Of a stretch of DNA of 64,000 nucleotides, positions 63,773 through 64,000 are shown one piece after another; within the stretch, counting starts at the first letter, position 1, and every line of letters begins with the position of its first letter. A program made the translations under genes and the position numbers. The stretch is from an uncultured Prevotella sp. (GTDB taxonomy: Bacteria > Bacteroidota > Bacteroidia > Bacteroidales > Bacteroidaceae): the NCBI GenBank assembly GCA_900540885.1, contig UQHJ01000004.1, positions 1-64,000 on the forward strand, in the 5' to 3' direction. Under the pieces are notes generated by a model. The model saw only the letters and a list, made by a program, of their open reading frames with translations. It was not told where the DNA came from and searched no databases.

Positions 63773-63803
63773 CAAAGTTAATGTAAAAAGCAAGTAAAGC
63801 AAA
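63773..63803 (-). promoter_or_regulatory. Promoter of the AAA-ATPase-like gene
   Basis: The minus strand has TTTG (63800-63803), a 19-nt spacer and TAACTTTG (63773-63780), an exact consensus with the start codon 27 nt downstream. Confidence 0.85.
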
Positions 63804-63869
63804 AAAGAATAGTTGAAAACGCATTGTGTGGGGCGCAGAGTCCTTTTGTCGCAATAAATAATATTCTAT

Positions 63870-64000
63870 AAACTGCAATTTATCTGCCTAATTGGGGGGG
63901 ACGCGTCCTAACCTGGGGGCGACGCGTCCCCGCGTCGGCATTGCCAATTTGGGGTTCGATGCCCCAAATTGGCAATACTTGAAATATTGATATTCATGTA
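63870..64000. repeat. Palindromic repeat with AAACTGCAATTT end, truncated by the window
   Basis: The left end AAACTGCAATTT (63870-63881) and CTGCCTAATTGGGG are shared with the elements at 33959 and 48499. The core differs: GGGGGACGCGTCC-type words, then a perfect 14-bp stem TTGCCAATTTGGGG (63941-63954 with 63962-63975). The right end would lie beyond the window. Confidence 0.75.

Overview
The window looks like chromosomal DNA of a Bacteroidales bacterium, most likely a Prevotella-type member of the Prevotellaceae. Several lines point that way: repeated promoters of the Bacteroidetes form (-33 TTTG, 19-21 nt spacer, -7 TAnnTTTG); a Mfa/FimA-type (type V) fimbrial locus ending in a large surface protein with a C-terminal tail like a type IX secretion (T9SS) signal; a SusC/RagA-like TonB-dependent receptor; short-form threonine dehydrogenase paired with Kbl; and an M20 ArgE-like deacetylase.

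Layout. 1-5.1 kb: minus-strand leucine operon leuA-leuC-leuD-leuB, preceded by a leucine-rich leader peptide and an intrinsic terminator, i.e. a classical attenuator. 5.2-9.9 kb: a candidate small RNA, a TonB-dependent receptor, tRNA-Tyr, ribH and a TPR membrane protein. 10-13.5 kb: recF and guaA, separated by about 800 bp of nested repeats. 14-18.9 kb: a compact AT-rich restriction-modification island holding two D12-class adenine methyltransferases, a close FokI homologue and a third beta-class methyltransferase. 18.9-22.4 kb: a MATE transporter, a DUF3737 protein and a MalY/PatB-type C-S lyase. 22.5-27.4 kb: aconitase, isocitrate dehydrogenase and citrate synthase, the oxidative branch from oxaloacetate to 2-oxoglutarate. 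27.6-33.8 kb: a receiver/ATP-grasp fusion protein, a lipoprotein, and a housekeeping run of Sua5, Maf, a KdsC-like phosphatase and a DUF2520 protein. 34.1-38.0 kb: an ArgE-like deacetylase and the divergent threonine catabolic pair tdh/kbl. 38.2-48.5 kb: the fimbrial locus (anchor-like lipoprotein, major fimbrillin, two accessory lipoproteins, 1567-residue surface protein), with a ten-G tract where a -33 box would lie. 48.7-53.2 kb: sufC-sufD-two tiny membrane proteins-sufS-rnhB, without sufB. 53.4-62.1 kb: the distal division/cell-wall cluster murG-murC-ftsQ-ftsA-ftsZ followed by a second complete ftsZ and a yqeY-like gene. 62.2-63.8 kb: an AAA-ATPase-like/PD-(D/E)XK protein.

The intergenic DNA is unusually structured. 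It carries (a) a 181-bp terminal-inverted-repeat element in two almost identical, oppositely oriented copies with 4-bp target duplications, plus solo-end and decayed relatives; (b) palindromic elements whose ends share AAACTGCAATTT but whose cores differ; and (c) palindromes built from short words such as AATGTGC or GGTTAG. One family supplies a stop codon, and another encodes the apparent N-terminus of FtsQ.

All calls come from reading the sequence and from remembered protein families; no database search was run. Start codons were moved inward where the longest ORF began with non-conserved or upstream-signal sequence.
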